Source: Curtobacterium sp. VKM Ac-1395
Lineage (GTDB): Bacteria > Actinomycetota > Actinomycetes > Actinomycetales > Microbacteriaceae
NCBI RefSeq assembly: GCF_015350975.1
Contig: NZ_JADKRX010000003.1
Location: 124,001 to 188,000 of the forward strand
Direction of reading: 5' to 3'
Length of the DNA: 64,000 bases
The translations under genes were made by a program, and so were the position numbers. Positions 17,704-26,490 of the stretch are shown here, piece after piece (positions within the stretch are counted from its first letter, which is position 1; each line of letters starts with the position of its first letter). Under the pieces are notes generated by a model that was not told the origin of the DNA, did not search any database, and worked only from the letters and a program-made list of their open reading frames with translations.

Positions 17704-18258
17704 TCAGTGAGACGGAGCAGTTCCCAGGCCGAGTCCGGTGGCGATGTGTTCGGCGGTCGTGTCTGCGGTGACCTCGCTGGTGTCGAGCCACCAACCGCGG
17801 TCTCCGAAGTCGCGACGCATCGCTTGGTCGAGCTCGTCGTACCCGTCGAAGGTGAACCGCTCGTTCGCTTCCCTGCTCGCGTTGCGTTCCCTGCACGTTC
17901 CTGTGCTCGGAGCGAGAACGACGAGGGATGAGGAATCCGACGAGAGATGCTCGAGGAGCCGGTTGAGGTGTGCTCCGTCCGGGATGACGCAGTCGATGAT
18001 GGTGACGAAGCCAGCGGCGGTGAAGTTCTGGGTGAGTGCAGCGAGGTTGCGGTAGCTGAGCTCGACCTGGCGGGCGGCTTCGTCGGCGGGCTGACCAAGC
18101 GGCCATACGGCTCCGGCGATGATCATCGCGTTGAGGTCGTCGGCTGCGATCCGCGCGGCGCGGGGCAGTTTCGCCGCGAGGAGGCGACTCACGGTGGATT
18201 TGCCGGCGCCGGGCATGCCGGTCAGGATGACTGTCTCCACGGAGCCATCTGACCACAT
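17704..18258 (-). CDS. Small P-loop kinase-like ATPase
   Basis: The 184-residue protein has a Walker A motif GMPGAGKST (residues 14-22) close to the N terminus, an IAADDLNAMI acidic segment and an arginine-bearing lid region (CRERNASREANERF). It belongs with small AAA/zeta-toxin/chloramphenicol-phosphotransferase-like kinases; the substrate is not evident. The start is ATG 18258. The 285 bp upstream (18259-18543) hold no convincing gene, and about 100 bp separate it from the acetyltransferase downstream. Confidence 0.7.
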   Translation of the reverse strand: MWSDGSVETVILTGMPGAGKSTVSRLLAAKLPRAARIAADDLNAMIIAGAVWPLGQPADEAARQVELSYRNLAALTQNFTAAGFVTIIDCVIPDGAHLNRLLEHLSSDSSSLVVLAPSTGTCRERNASREANERFTFDGYDELDQAMRRDFGDRGWWLDTSEVTADTTAEHIATGLGLGTAPSH

Positions 18259-18543
18259 CTGTGCTCTCCGGCTCTCCGCCGGTTCTCCACCCGTCAGCGT
18301 GATTCCCTTGGCTCAGAAGTCGCGGGTGTCCGGTACCCGATGCGCTACCGGGCAGCGTGTCGTCGCAACCCCTTGTCCAGGACCCTGATCGCGCTCGGAG
18401 GCGTGGACCTTCTTGCCGGCGAACTGCTTGCGATCTTCTCGAACCACCAGCAGACCGCACTGCCTTTCCGGGAGCCGACCGGCCGTCAAGACGTCACCTG
18501 CAAGGGCCGGAAGGACCGTTGAGCGCGATCCTCCCGGCCTCGT

Positions 18544-19020
18544 TCACAGTGCCCGGGCGTAGTCGACTGTTGGGTACGCGATGAAGCCGAGCGATTCGTA
18601 GAGCGCTCGTGCTGGCGCGTGGAACTCGTCGCCTCCGGTCCCGATGTGGACAACGGTGACTCCGAGCTGTTCAAGGCGGCTCAGGACGGTCGAGCAGAGG
18701 GCTCGCGCGACCCCTCGACGTCGAGCGTCCGGGTGGACAGCGACCATCTCCAGCCGCCCGGCCGAGTCACCCGTGGTGTTCCAGCCGACGTATCCGAGGA
18801 CCTTGCAGTGTTCCTCCGCCAGGGTGATGAGCCTTCCCTCGTCGGGAGCGAGCAGGGACGGGACCTCGTGGCGGTAGTCGTCTTCCCAGCGTCCGTGGTC
18901 GTGCGCGGTCACTTCGGGTCGAAGTTGGACGAGCGAGCCGGCAAGGAGCGGTCGGAAGACCTCGATCGTCAAGTCGGTCAGCGCGGGCAGGTCGAGCGGT
19001 GTGCAGTCGCGGATGTGCAT
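18544..19020 (-). CDS. GNAT acetyltransferase
   Basis: This 158-residue single-domain GNAT protein shows the acetyl-CoA-binding motif A clearly (MVAVHPDARRRGVARAL, about residues 92-108) and a C-terminal ALYESLGF motif B. The acceptor is unknown; such stand-alone enzymes modify antibiotics, polyamines or protein N termini. An AAAGAAG purine run precedes ATG 19020. It is divergent from the acetyltransferase at 19218. Confidence 0.8.
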   Translation of the reverse strand: MHIRDCTPLDLPALTDLTIEVFRPLLAGSLVQLRPEVTAHDHGRWEDDYRHEVPSLLAPDEGRLITLAEEHCKVLGYVGWNTTGDSAGRLEMVAVHPDARRRGVARALCSTVLSRLEQLGVTVVHIGTGGDEFHAPARALYESLGFIAYPTVDYARAL

Positions 19021-19217
19021 GGTTCTGCTTCTTTCATGAGCGGGCTGAAGGCTCCACGCCCGTGGTCGGGGTGGAGGAGAGCGACGGCCGGGGCCGTCCC
19101 TTCAGGAGCGCGTGCGCCAGCTCGCGAAGCAGTTCATTCGGCCACGGTATCCGGCGGGACGGCGCCGGGAAAGAGCCCGCTGCCCCTCGGCTGCTGAGGC
19201 AGCCCTAGGATCGCTGG

Positions 19218-19760
19218 ATGCAACTCGAGCGTCCGTCTGAACGGCTCTTCAGATCGTTCCAGCAGTCCATGCTCGAGTGGGAGGGCGCGCACCAGGACGG
19301 TGCCGGCATCCGTGAGGCAGCACTGTTGGCGACGGAAGGCGGCTTCGCTCGGTGGGTGACGCAACTGCGTGCCGAGGAGGACGTCTCAGCGGGCGACGGG
19401 TACGTCACTTGCAGCTACTACTGGATGGTCGAGGACGACGAGTACCTGGGAAGCATCGCGCTCCGTCACGAGTTGAACGACTTTCTCCGCTCCTACGGCG
19501 GTCACATCGGCTACAGCGTTCGCCCGAGTGGCCGACGCCGAGGGCTTGCCACACGGGCACTCCGGGGCGTCCTCCGTATCGCTCACCAGCGTGGTCTCGA
19601 AGAAGTGCTGCTGACCTGCGACGCGAAGAACCTCGGCTCCCGTCGCGTGATCGAGGGCAACGGGGGTCGATTCGAGAACGAGGTGACCGACTCTGCCGGG
19701 CGAGTGTTCCACCGTTTCTGGATGTCGACGGACGCTGAGCCCGCCGAGCTGCATCGCTGA
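19218..19760 (+). CDS. GNAT acetyltransferase
   Basis: The 180-residue protein has a GNAT fold with motif A SVRPSGRRRGLATRALRGVL (about 105-124) and a C-terminal segment (CDAKNLGSRRVIEGNGG) usual in this family. ATG 19218 is placed 6 nt after TAGGAT (19206-19211), so the transcript is probably leaderless. It is convergent with the cytidine-deaminase-like gene. The substrate is unknown; it adds to a run of drug-modification-type genes. Confidence 0.8.
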   Translation: MQLERPSERLFRSFQQSMLEWEGAHQDGAGIREAALLATEGGFARWVTQLRAEEDVSAGDGYVTCSYYWMVEDDEYLGSIALRHELNDFLRSYGGHIGYSVRPSGRRRGLATRALRGVLRIAHQRGLEEVLLTCDAKNLGSRRVIEGNGGRFENEVTDSAGRVFHRFWMSTDAEPAELHR

Positions 19761-19785
19761 CGGATCGCATCTCGGACGCTTCGTC

Positions 19786-20226
19786 TCAGACCTGTTCAGC
19801 GCGGTGGTCGAAGGCAAGCGGCAGCAGGTCGCTCGCTGTCACGCTGATGAGGCCGTCTGGTCCGGGCAGGATGACGCGCACGTGCGGGTGGTAGTCAGCG
19901 AGGACCTGACGGTCGCGGCCACACGGGCTCTTGACGCCCCGGCCGTGGTTGCCCACGGCGACCACGTGCGTCAGCTCGGTGGCGCCGCCGGCGCGGGCTG
20001 CTCCGAGCGCCACGAGTTCGGCACAGGGGCCGCCCGTGAAGTGGTGGACGTTCACGCCGGTGAAGATCCGGCCGTCTGCGGCGCGGACAGCTGCGCCCAT
20101 GGTGTGCACACCGTCCTCGTCCGGGCCCGCATCGGTGACGGCATCGATGGTCGAACGAGCTGCTTCGACAAGGGCGTGGTCATCCTCCGTGAGTTCAGCG
20201 GCGGACGGCGGGAGGGCACGGAACAT
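19786..20226 (-). CDS. Cytidine/blasticidin-S deaminase-like protein
   Basis: This 146-residue protein belongs to the zinc-dependent cytidine deaminase family, which hydrolyses an exocyclic amine of cytidine-like substrates. The first zinc/catalytic motif is GPCAEL (Cys68, Glu70). The second, normally P-C-x2-C, reads PCGRDRQ, so the last Cys is Asp105. Activity may be altered, or Asp may act as ligand. ATG 20226 lies 6 nt after a TAGTGT box (leaderless). It is divergent from the chloramphenicol acetyltransferase gene, with 176 bp between. Confidence 0.75.
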   Translation of the reverse strand: MFRALPPSAAELTEDDHALVEAARSTIDAVTDAGPDEDGVHTMGAAVRAADGRIFTGVNVHHFTGGPCAELVALGAARAGGATELTHVVAVGNHGRGVKSPCGRDRQVLADYHPHVRVILPGPDGLISVTASDLLPLAFDHRAEQV

Positions 20227-20402
20227 GCTCCGACACTACGTCGCGAAGCGCCCCGGACCCGGACCTGGACCCTCTCCACTCCTGTCGCGGTCACGATCGA
20301 GACTGTCGCCCCCGACGCCCTGATCGCGGCTCAGGTCGTCCGTGGTTCGAGCGCGTCGACTGAGCCGCGCTGCGACCCGCGCGGCGCGCCTACGGTTGCA
20401 GG

Positions 20403-21062
20403 GTGAACAGTGCAGGACTGACCAAAGTCGACATGCATCGCTGGCCCCGCCGCGAGCACTTCGAACACTTCTCCGGCAAGAGCCCCTGCCTCTGGTCGAT
20501 GACCGCGCAAGTCGACGTCTCAGAGCTGGCGGCGCGCCTCCGTTCCTCACGACGGAAGACCTACCTCGCGCAGCTCTGGATGCTCGCGACGGTCGTCAAC
20601 CGTCACGACGAGTTCCGGATGGCGATCGATGCAGCCGGCGACCTCGCCGTCTGGGACGTCACGCACCCGTTCTTCACGGTCTTCAACCCGACCGCGGAGA
20701 CGTTCTCCACGGTCTGGACCCCGTACCACCCCGACTTCGCGGTGTTCCACGACACCGCGCTGCCGCTCCTGAGCGACTACCGGGACTCGACCGCGTACGT
20801 CCCGCAACGCGACGTCCCCGAGAACACGTTCGACGTGTCCAGCGTGCCCTGGACCTCGTTCACCAGCCTCGAGCTGCAACTCAAGGACGCGTGGAACTAC
20901 CTGTCACCGATCTTCACGATCGGCAAGTACGAACAGCGCGACGGCACGACGCTCATGCCGCTGGCAGTACAGGGCAACCACGCAACCGTCGACGGCTTCC
21001 ACGTCTCCCGACTCATCACCGAAGTGAGCGCTCTCGCCGCCGATCCGAGCTGGATCGACTGA
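20403..21062 (+). CDS. Type A chloramphenicol O-acetyltransferase-like enzyme
   Basis: The 219-residue protein matches the length and layout of trimeric CatA enzymes, which acetylate the 3-hydroxyl of chloramphenicol. The catalytic loop reads NHATVDGFH, with His193 as general base and Asp197; the residue before it is Asn where classical CATs have His. GTG 20403 follows TACGGT (20391-20396) by 6 nt, so it is probably leaderless and constitutive; I see no attenuator leader of the inducible cat kind. Resistance to chloramphenicol is an inference. Confidence 0.82.
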   Translation: MNSAGLTKVDMHRWPRREHFEHFSGKSPCLWSMTAQVDVSELAARLRSSRRKTYLAQLWMLATVVNRHDEFRMAIDAAGDLAVWDVTHPFFTVFNPTAETFSTVWTPYHPDFAVFHDTALPLLSDYRDSTAYVPQRDVPENTFDVSSVPWTSFTSLELQLKDAWNYLSPIFTIGKYEQRDGTTLMPLAVQGNHATVDGFHVSRLITEVSALAADPSWID

Positions 21063-21097
21063 CTGGAGGAACAGCCAGACCTGCAGGAGCCGATCGT

Positions 21098-21529
21098 CTA
21101 CCCGGCAGTTGGTCGTCGCCCGAGTGACGACTGGAACCGCACGAGGTATCCGTCCGGGTCCTGCACGAGGAACTGGTGGACGCCAGCCTCGTCCGCGCCG
21201 ACGCCGTACCACCTCGTCTCGGGTTGCATGAAGAGGTCGACGCCAGCACGTCCGAGTACCTGCGCGAGCGCCGCTGTGTCCGGCACCGTGATCTGGAGGT
21301 TGATCCCTCGGCCCAGCGGGCGCTCAAGTGGTCCGGTGATCCAGTTGCGACCCACTCCCGCTTGTTCCAGCATCAGGTGCGCAGAACCGAGCGCGATGTA
21401 CGCGAAGCGTTCCTCAGGGCGCGAGTAGGCGACGCCGAAGCCGCACAGGTCGCACCAGAACTCGAGGCTCTGGTCCAGGTCGGCCACGAGCAGCTCTGGA
21501 ACGAGCGAGGGTTCGAGGGTCTCCGTCAC
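21098..21529 (-). CDS. VOC/glyoxalase-fold protein (bleomycin-resistance-like)
   Basis: The 143-residue single VOC protein has the paired beta-alpha-beta-beta-beta modules (LVPELLVADLDQSLEFW at the N terminus, HQFLVQDPDGYLVRF at the C terminus). Members bind metals or sequester drugs such as bleomycin; which applies here cannot be told. GTG 21529 is chosen because GATGAT ends 6 nt upstream and the homologous part begins there; the longer frame to 21658 is antisense to the next gene. It is convergent with the cat gene. Confidence 0.75.
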   Translation of the reverse strand: MTETLEPSLVPELLVADLDQSLEFWCDLCGFGVAYSRPEERFAYIALGSAHLMLEQAGVGRNWITGPLERPLGRGINLQITVPDTAALAQVLGRAGVDLFMQPETRWYGVGADEAGVHQFLVQDPDGYLVRFQSSLGRRPTAG

Positions 21530-21645
21530 CAGCCAATCATCACAGTCCTCACCCTGCGGGTGGTCCCGGGAGCGGATCGGCCATCGACACGACCGGTACT
21601 GTGTCGTCGCGGTCGCTCGACTGCTCTTATCCGGGGGTGCTGACC

Positions 21646-22203
21646 ATGTCTGACGCAATCGAGGCGCAGCTCGACGCGATCTTCGCTGCCCGGGACCGCG
21701 AGGACATGCAACCGACCATCGACGCGCTGCTTCCCGTCCACACCGAGCACCCGGAGGACCCTCGCGTCCTCTACGAGCTCGGTGGTGCCTACGACACGGC
21801 GGGAGACGAGGCGACGGCGATCGGCTTCTACGAGCGAGCGATGGAACGAGGACTCACCGGAGACGTCCGACGCCGCTGCTGGCTCCAGTACGGGAGCACC
21901 CTCCGGAACCTCGGCCGGATCGACGACTCGCTCCGGGTGTTCGCGCGGGCGCGGGCTGAGTTCCCTGACTCCGTCGCCCTCGGAGCCTTCGAGGCCCTGA
22001 CGTTGCACGCCGATGGCCGGCCGAACACCGCCCTCGCCAGCCTCCTCGGGCTCCTCGCGGAGCACGTGGACGCCCCGGAACTCGACCGGTACAAGCCGGC
22101 CTTGCGCGGCAACGCCGACCACCTCGCCTCGCTGGACGCAGGAGACGACGCCGCGCACGCGCAAGCCCGACAGGGCCCCGCTGACGGACAGCTGTCGATC
22201 TGA
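21646..22203 (+). CDS. Tetratricopeptide-repeat protein
   Basis: The 185-residue soluble protein has two to three TPR-like helical hairpins (VLYELGGAYDTAGDEATAIGF, about 45-65; SLRVFARARAEFPDS, about 100-114). TPR proteins act as scaffolds; no partner is evident. ATG 21646 is preceded by GGGGG about 8 nt upstream. The gene ends 4 nt before the stop of the convergent siderophore ATPase gene. Confidence 0.72.
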   Translation: MSDAIEAQLDAIFAARDREDMQPTIDALLPVHTEHPEDPRVLYELGGAYDTAGDEATAIGFYERAMERGLTGDVRRRCWLQYGSTLRNLGRIDDSLRVFARARAEFPDSVALGAFEALTLHADGRPNTALASLLGLLAEHVDAPELDRYKPALRGNADHLASLDAGDDAAHAQARQGPADGQLSI

Positions 22204-22207
22204 TCGC

Positions 22208-23035
22208 TCACACCGACGCCGAACGACCCCCTGCACCGCCCGCGTGGTGCCGCCCGATCGGGACCATCAGCGGCGACCCCGACACCGGGTCCGTCGTGAT
22301 CACGCTCTCGAGCCCGAACACCCGGCGCACGGTCTCCTCGGTGAGCACCGCGGCGGGCGTCCCCGCAGCACACACCGTGCCGTCGGCCAGCGCCACCAGG
22401 TGGTCCGCGTACCGCGCCGCGAGGTTCAGGTCGTGCAGCACCATCACGACGGTGGTCCCGTTGCGGAGGTTGAGGTCCCGCAACAGGTCGAGCACCTCGA
22501 CCTGGTGGGCGACGTCGAGGAACGTGGTCGGCTCGTCGAGCAGCAGCACGTCGGTCTCCTGCGCGAGCGCCATCGCGATCCAGACGCGCTGCCGCTGCCC
22601 ACCCGAGAGCTCGTCGACGTTGCGGTCCGCGAGCTCGGCGGTGCCGGTGACGTCGAGGGCGGTCCCGACGGCGTGGTCGTCCGCACGGCTCCACCGCTGG
22701 AACGCGCGCTGGTGGGGGTGCCGTCCGCGGCCGACCAGGTCGGCGACGGAGATGCCCTCCGGGACGATCGGCGACTGCGGCAGCAACCCGAGCGTCCGGG
22801 CGAGTTCGCGCGCTGGGGTCTCGTGCACGGCACGGCCGTCGAGCAGCACCTGCCCGCCCGCGGGGCGCAGCAGCCGGGACATCGACCGCAGCAGGGTCGA
22901 CTTGCCGCAGGCGTTCGCGCCGACGATCGCGGTGATCCGGCCGGTGGGGAGCTCGAGCGACAGGTCGTCGATGACGGTGCGGTCGGCGTAGCCGAGGGTG
23001 AGACCGGTCGTGTGGAGGTCGTGGGCGGTGGTCAC
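22208..23035 (-). CDS. Ferric-siderophore ABC transporter ATP-binding protein
   Basis: The 275-residue ATPase is of the FepC/FhuC type, energising iron-siderophore uptake from the cytoplasmic side. Walker A is GANACGKST, the signature LSGGQRQR, and Walker B DVLLLDEPTTFLD, with the FepC-like phrase VLHDLNLAARYADHL. It is the last gene of a four-gene operon (binding protein, two permeases, ATPase); its GTG start overlaps the permease stop by 4 nt. A DtxR/IdeR box upstream of the first gene implies repression by iron. Confidence 0.9.
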   Translation of the reverse strand: MTTAHDLHTTGLTLGYADRTVIDDLSLELPTGRITAIVGANACGKSTLLRSMSRLLRPAGGQVLLDGRAVHETPARELARTLGLLPQSPIVPEGISVADLVGRGRHPHQRAFQRWSRADDHAVGTALDVTGTAELADRNVDELSGGQRQRVWIAMALAQETDVLLLDEPTTFLDVAHQVEVLDLLRDLNLRNGTTVVMVLHDLNLAARYADHLVALADGTVCAAGTPAAVLTEETVRRVFGLESVITTDPVSGSPLMVPIGRHHAGGAGGRSASV

Positions 23036-24129
23036 AGCGAGGTCCCCCTGCGGTTGGTGCGGATGATGAGCCAGACGAGGTACGGCGAGCCGAGCACCCC
23101 GGTGACGACGCCGACCGGGTACCGGACCCCGAGTGCGTTCTGCCCGATCAGGTCCGCGAGCAGCACGAGCGCGGCACCGATGAACCCGGCGGGCACGAGC
23201 GGCGACGTCCCGGCACCGACGAGCCGGGCGGCGATGGGCCCGGACAGGAACGCGACGAACGCGATGGGCCCCGACGCCGCGGTCGCGAACGCCACCAGGC
23301 CGACGGCCGCGACGATCACGAGCACCCGGGTCCGTTCGACGCGGATGCCCTGCGCGGATGCGGCGTCGTCGCCGAGCCGCAGCCCGGCCAGGGCGCGCCC
23401 CTGTCCGAGGAGCACGGGTCCCAGGACCGCGAGGGCGACGACGGTCGGGAGCACAGCCTCCCAATCGGCGCCGTTGAGACTGCCGGTCAGCCACCGCGTC
23501 GCCTCCTGGAGGTCCCACTGGGCCGCGCGCGACAGCACGTACGCCGTCACGGACTCCAGCATCGCGGCCACCCCGATGCCGATCAGGATGAGCCGCGTGC
23601 CGGCGACCCCGTCCCGGTACGCCAGCAGGTAGACCACCAGGGCGACGCCGAGGGCGGCGACGATGGCGAATGCCGAGACGGCCGCGCCGCCCAGGCCGAG
23701 CGTGATGATCGCGAAGGCGGCCGCGGCGCTCGCACCGGAGCTGATGCCGATGACGTCGGGGCTGGCGAGCGGGTTGCGGAGCATCGTCTGGATCGCGACG
23801 CCGGCGAGCCCGAAGCAGAAGCCGGTGACGGCGCCGAGGACGGCCCGCGGCAGGCGGAGTCGACCGACGGTGAACGAGGCGCCTGGGACCTCGTGGCCGG
23901 TGACGACGGCGACGACGTCCGGGATCGAGTACCAGCGCTCGCCGACGACGAGGGTCGCGGTGAACGCGACGAGGACGACGGCGGCGAGCACGCCGACGAC
24001 GACGCCGGCGCGCACGGCACGGCGACGTCGGATGCGACGGACGGTCGCCGCGGTGCTGCCGGGCGTCGGGGTGCCGGGGACGTCCTGTCGGACGGCCTCG
24101 AGGTGCGGGAGCGGCTGCTGCGTGCTCAC
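23032..24129 (-). CDS. Ferric-siderophore ABC permease (FecCD family)
   Basis: The 365-residue FecCD/FepG-type permease has about ten helices after a 45-residue cytoplasmic N terminus. Family phrases include RLPRAVLGAVTGFCFGLAG, QTMLRNPLASPDVIGISSG and GPIAFVAFLSGPIAARLVG. It forms a heterodimeric channel with the product of the adjacent permease gene. The GTG 24129 start overlaps the stop of that gene (4 nt). Confidence 0.9.
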   Translation of the reverse strand: MSTQQPLPHLEAVRQDVPGTPTPGSTAATVRRIRRRRAVRAGVVVGVLAAVVLVAFTATLVVGERWYSIPDVVAVVTGHEVPGASFTVGRLRLPRAVLGAVTGFCFGLAGVAIQTMLRNPLASPDVIGISSGASAAAAFAIITLGLGGAAVSAFAIVAALGVALVVYLLAYRDGVAGTRLILIGIGVAAMLESVTAYVLSRAAQWDLQEATRWLTGSLNGADWEAVLPTVVALAVLGPVLLGQGRALAGLRLGDDAASAQGIRVERTRVLVIVAAVGLVAFATAASGPIAFVAFLSGPIAARLVGAGTSPLVPAGFIGAALVLLADLIGQNALGVRYPVGVVTGVLGSPYLVWLIIRTNRRGTSL

Positions 24130-25154
24130 AGGGACCGGACCTTCCGACGGCGGATGATCGCGATGAAGACGGGCGCGCCCACGATCGCGGTGATGATGCC
24201 CACGTCGATCTCCTCGGGCCGGGCGACGACCCGACCGAGCACGTCCGCCGCGACGAGCAGCACGGCTCCCCCGACCGCGGCGAACGGCAGCAGCCAGCGG
24301 TGGTCCGTGCCGACCAGCAACCGGTACGCATGCGGGACGACGAGCCCGACGAACCCGATCGGGCCGGCGACGGCCGTGCTCGCGCCGCACAGCAGCACGG
24401 CGCCGGTCGCGGCGAGACCGCGGGTCAGGGCGACGCGCTCGCCGAGTCCGGCAGCGAGGTCGTCGCCGAGCGCCAGCGTGTTCAGGCCCTTGGCCGTCGC
24501 GGCGCAGAGCAGGGCCCCGGCAGCCAGGAACGGCAGTACCTGCAGGATCCGGTCGGCGGTGGCTCCGCCGACGCCGCCGATCTGCCAGGACCGCACGCCC
24601 TCGGCGATGTCGCCCCGGGGCAGCGAGACGGCGATGACCAGCGACGCGAAGGCCGCGGACGACGCTGCGCCCGCCAGCGCGAGCTTGAGCGGGGTGGCTC
24701 CCCCACGGCCGAGCGAGCCGACGACGTACACGAAGACGGCGGCCACCGCCGCTCCGGCGACCGCGACCCACATGGTCGCGATCGCGGCGGACAGCCCGAA
24801 CCACGCCATCCCGGTGACCACCGCGAGCGAGGCACCCGCGTTGACGCCGAGGATCCCCGGGTCGGCCAGCGGGTTGCGGGTCACGCCCTGCATGACGGTC
24901 CCGGCGATCGCCAGGGAGGCTCCGATCACCACCGCGAGCAGGGTGCGTGGCAGACGCACGGCGACCGCGGCCTCTCCCACGGTCCGCGATGAGCCCGTCA
25001 GTCCGGCGAGCACCTCGTCCGCGCTGACGGCACGGGCGCCGACCGTCACCGAGAGCAGGACGAGGCCCGCCAGCACGGCGAGGCTGACGACGAACCACAC
25101 CGGTCGCGCCGAGGGGCGCGACCGGTGTGGTGTCGTCGTGACGAGGGCGGTCAC
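24126..25154 (-). CDS. Ferric-siderophore ABC permease (FecCD family)
   Basis: The 342-residue FecCD/FepD-type permease carries the family phrases RLPRTLLAVVIGASLAIAG, QGVTRNPLADPGILGVNAG and GPIGFVGLVVPHAYRLLVG. GTG 25154 directly follows the binding-protein stop (25155). The first 25 codons contain a perfect 17-bp hairpin (25094-25131), unusual inside a coding region; it may set the ratio of binding protein to permease. A later start is not excluded, since family members vary at the N terminus. Confidence 0.88.
   Translation of the reverse strand: MTALVTTTPHRSRPSARPVWFVVSLAVLAGLVLLSVTVGARAVSADEVLAGLTGSSRTVGEAAVAVRLPRTLLAVVIGASLAIAGTVMQGVTRNPLADPGILGVNAGASLAVVTGMAWFGLSAAIATMWVAVAGAAVAAVFVYVVGSLGRGGATPLKLALAGAASSAAFASLVIAVSLPRGDIAEGVRSWQIGGVGGATADRILQVLPFLAAGALLCAATAKGLNTLALGDDLAAGLGERVALTRGLAATGAVLLCGASTAVAGPIGFVGLVVPHAYRLLVGTDHRWLLPFAAVGGAVLLVAADVLGRVVARPEEIDVGIITAIVGAPVFIAIIRRRKVRSL
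25094..25131 (-). promoter_or_regulatory. Perfect 17-bp hairpin at the 5' end of the permease gene
   Basis: Arms 25094-25110 and 25115-25131 are exactly complementary around a GAGG loop (CCTC in the mRNA). It begins about 24 nt inside the permease frame, just after the binding-protein stop. Stem-loops at this point in binding-protein operons often stabilise the upstream message or attenuate the permeases; that role is inferred here. Confidence 0.6.
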
Positions 25155-26204
25155 CTACGAGGCGTCGGCGGAGTCCGCGTCCGCCTTGTCGGCGGCGTCG
25201 GCCAGCATCTGCACGTAGTCCTCGAGGACCCACGAGATCGCCAGGGGCGTCGGGTTCGCGGCGGTGCCGATCGGGTCGTCGGAGGGCAGGGCGACGATCG
25301 CGTTGTTCGCGACCGCGGGCATCTTCGACAGGAGCGGGTCGGACTCGAGCGTCGTGACCAGGCTGTCGTCGCCGTACGTGACGATCATGTCGACGTCGTC
25401 GAAGGTGTCGACCTTCTCGGCGCTGATGGTCTTGGAGAACGCCGTGCCCTTCGACGCCTCGGCGATCGACTCGGGGGCCTCGAGGCCGAGGTCCTCGAAG
25501 AACAGCGCGCGGGTGTCCTTCGTCGTGTAGAAGCTGACCTCGCTGAGGTCGCTCGCGTCGACGTGGGTGAGGAACATCGTCGACTTGCCCTCGAGCTGCG
25601 GGTGCTTCGCGACGGCGGCTTCGATGTCGTCCTCGATGCGCTCGACCAGGTCGTCGCCCCGGTCCTCGAGCCCGAGCGCCTCGCTGCTCATCTCGATGGA
25701 CTCGCGCCAGTTGGTCGCCCAGGCGGCCTCCGGGTACGCGACCGTCGGGGCGATCTCGCTGAGGGTCTCGTAGTCGTCCTCCGTCAGGCCGGAGTACGGC
25801 GCAAGGATGACGTCGGGGTTCGTGTCCGCGACCGCCTCGAAGTCGATGCCGTCCGTCTCGTCGAACAGGACCGGGGTCTTCGCGTCGAGCTCCTCGAGCT
25901 TGTCCGCGACCCACGGCAGCACGCCGTCACCGTCGTCGTCCCCGAAGTCGGCCCGGGCCATGCCGACGGGCACGATGCCGAGCGCGAGCGGCACCTCCTG
26001 GTTCTCCCACTGCACCGTGGCGACGCGCTTCGGCTCCGCGTCGATCGTGGTCGTGCCGAGCGCGTGCTCGATCGTCACCGGGAAGGCACCGTCGGCAGTC
26101 GCGGCCGAGGTGCTCTCGGCTGCGGGGGTGGTCGAGCTGCAGGCAGCGGTGAGGAGCACGGCAGCGGCGGCCGCCGCGACGGCGACGGGACGGAGTGGGC
26201 GCAC
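25155..26204 (-). CDS. Ferric-siderophore substrate-binding lipoprotein
   Basis: The 349-residue class III binding protein captures the siderophore outside the membrane and delivers it to the FecCD permeases. The signal ends in the lipobox LTAAC with lipidated Cys22. Two lobes are joined by a long helix; phrases such as PKRVATVQWENQEVPLALG and NPDVILAPYSGLTEDDYETL are typical of FepB/FhuD-like proteins. GTG 26204 has AAGGA 8 nt upstream. It is the first gene of the iron operon, with a DtxR-type box about 134 nt upstream. Confidence 0.9.
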   Translation of the reverse strand: MRPLRPVAVAAAAAAVLLTAACSSTTPAAESTSAATADGAFPVTIEHALGTTTIDAEPKRVATVQWENQEVPLALGIVPVGMARADFGDDDGDGVLPWVADKLEELDAKTPVLFDETDGIDFEAVADTNPDVILAPYSGLTEDDYETLSEIAPTVAYPEAAWATNWRESIEMSSEALGLEDRGDDLVERIEDDIEAAVAKHPQLEGKSTMFLTHVDASDLSEVSFYTTKDTRALFFEDLGLEAPESIAEASKGTAFSKTISAEKVDTFDDVDMIVTYGDDSLVTTLESDPLLSKMPAVANNAIVALPSDDPIGTAANPTPLAISWVLEDYVQMLADAADKADADSADAS

Positions 26205-26337
26205 GGGAGGGTCCTTCCTGGGCACGGTCGAGTGACCGGGCAGGGGTGTGGTGTCGGCCTCGGCTCGGTCTGCGGCGTCGGCTCTGCGGGGACGGGATGG
26301 TCCCGGCGGCGGGCGACGGATCGCTCCGGCCGCCGGG

Positions 26338-26356
26338 CAAGGCAAGCCTAACCTAA
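26338..26356. promoter_or_regulatory. DtxR/IdeR-type iron box
   Basis: The 19-bp site matches the known palindrome TTAGGTTAGCCTAACCTAA at 15 of 19 positions, with the right half (AGCCTAACCTAA) perfect. It lies between the siderophore uptake operon (minus strand) and the BLUF gene (plus strand), about 134 nt from each start. Iron-loaded DtxR/IdeR is expected to repress the uptake operon. Confidence 0.8.
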
Positions 26357-26490
26357 CAACGGGCTTGTCTGTACAGCCCCACAGCACGTCGCTGTCCGCG
26401 ATCCGTCGCCGGGACGCCCTCCGCCCAGGAGGACACGAGTTCAGTGGGCCGCGTCTGCGCGGATGCACCGCGCGTCGTCGGAGGAACCAC

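Noticed and set aside
18259-18543. 285-bp gap between the P-loop kinase and an acetyltransferase gene, with short frames on both strands
   Set aside because: None has a start signal, a recognisable motif or consistent codon use; it may hold decayed sequence, but nothing can be named.
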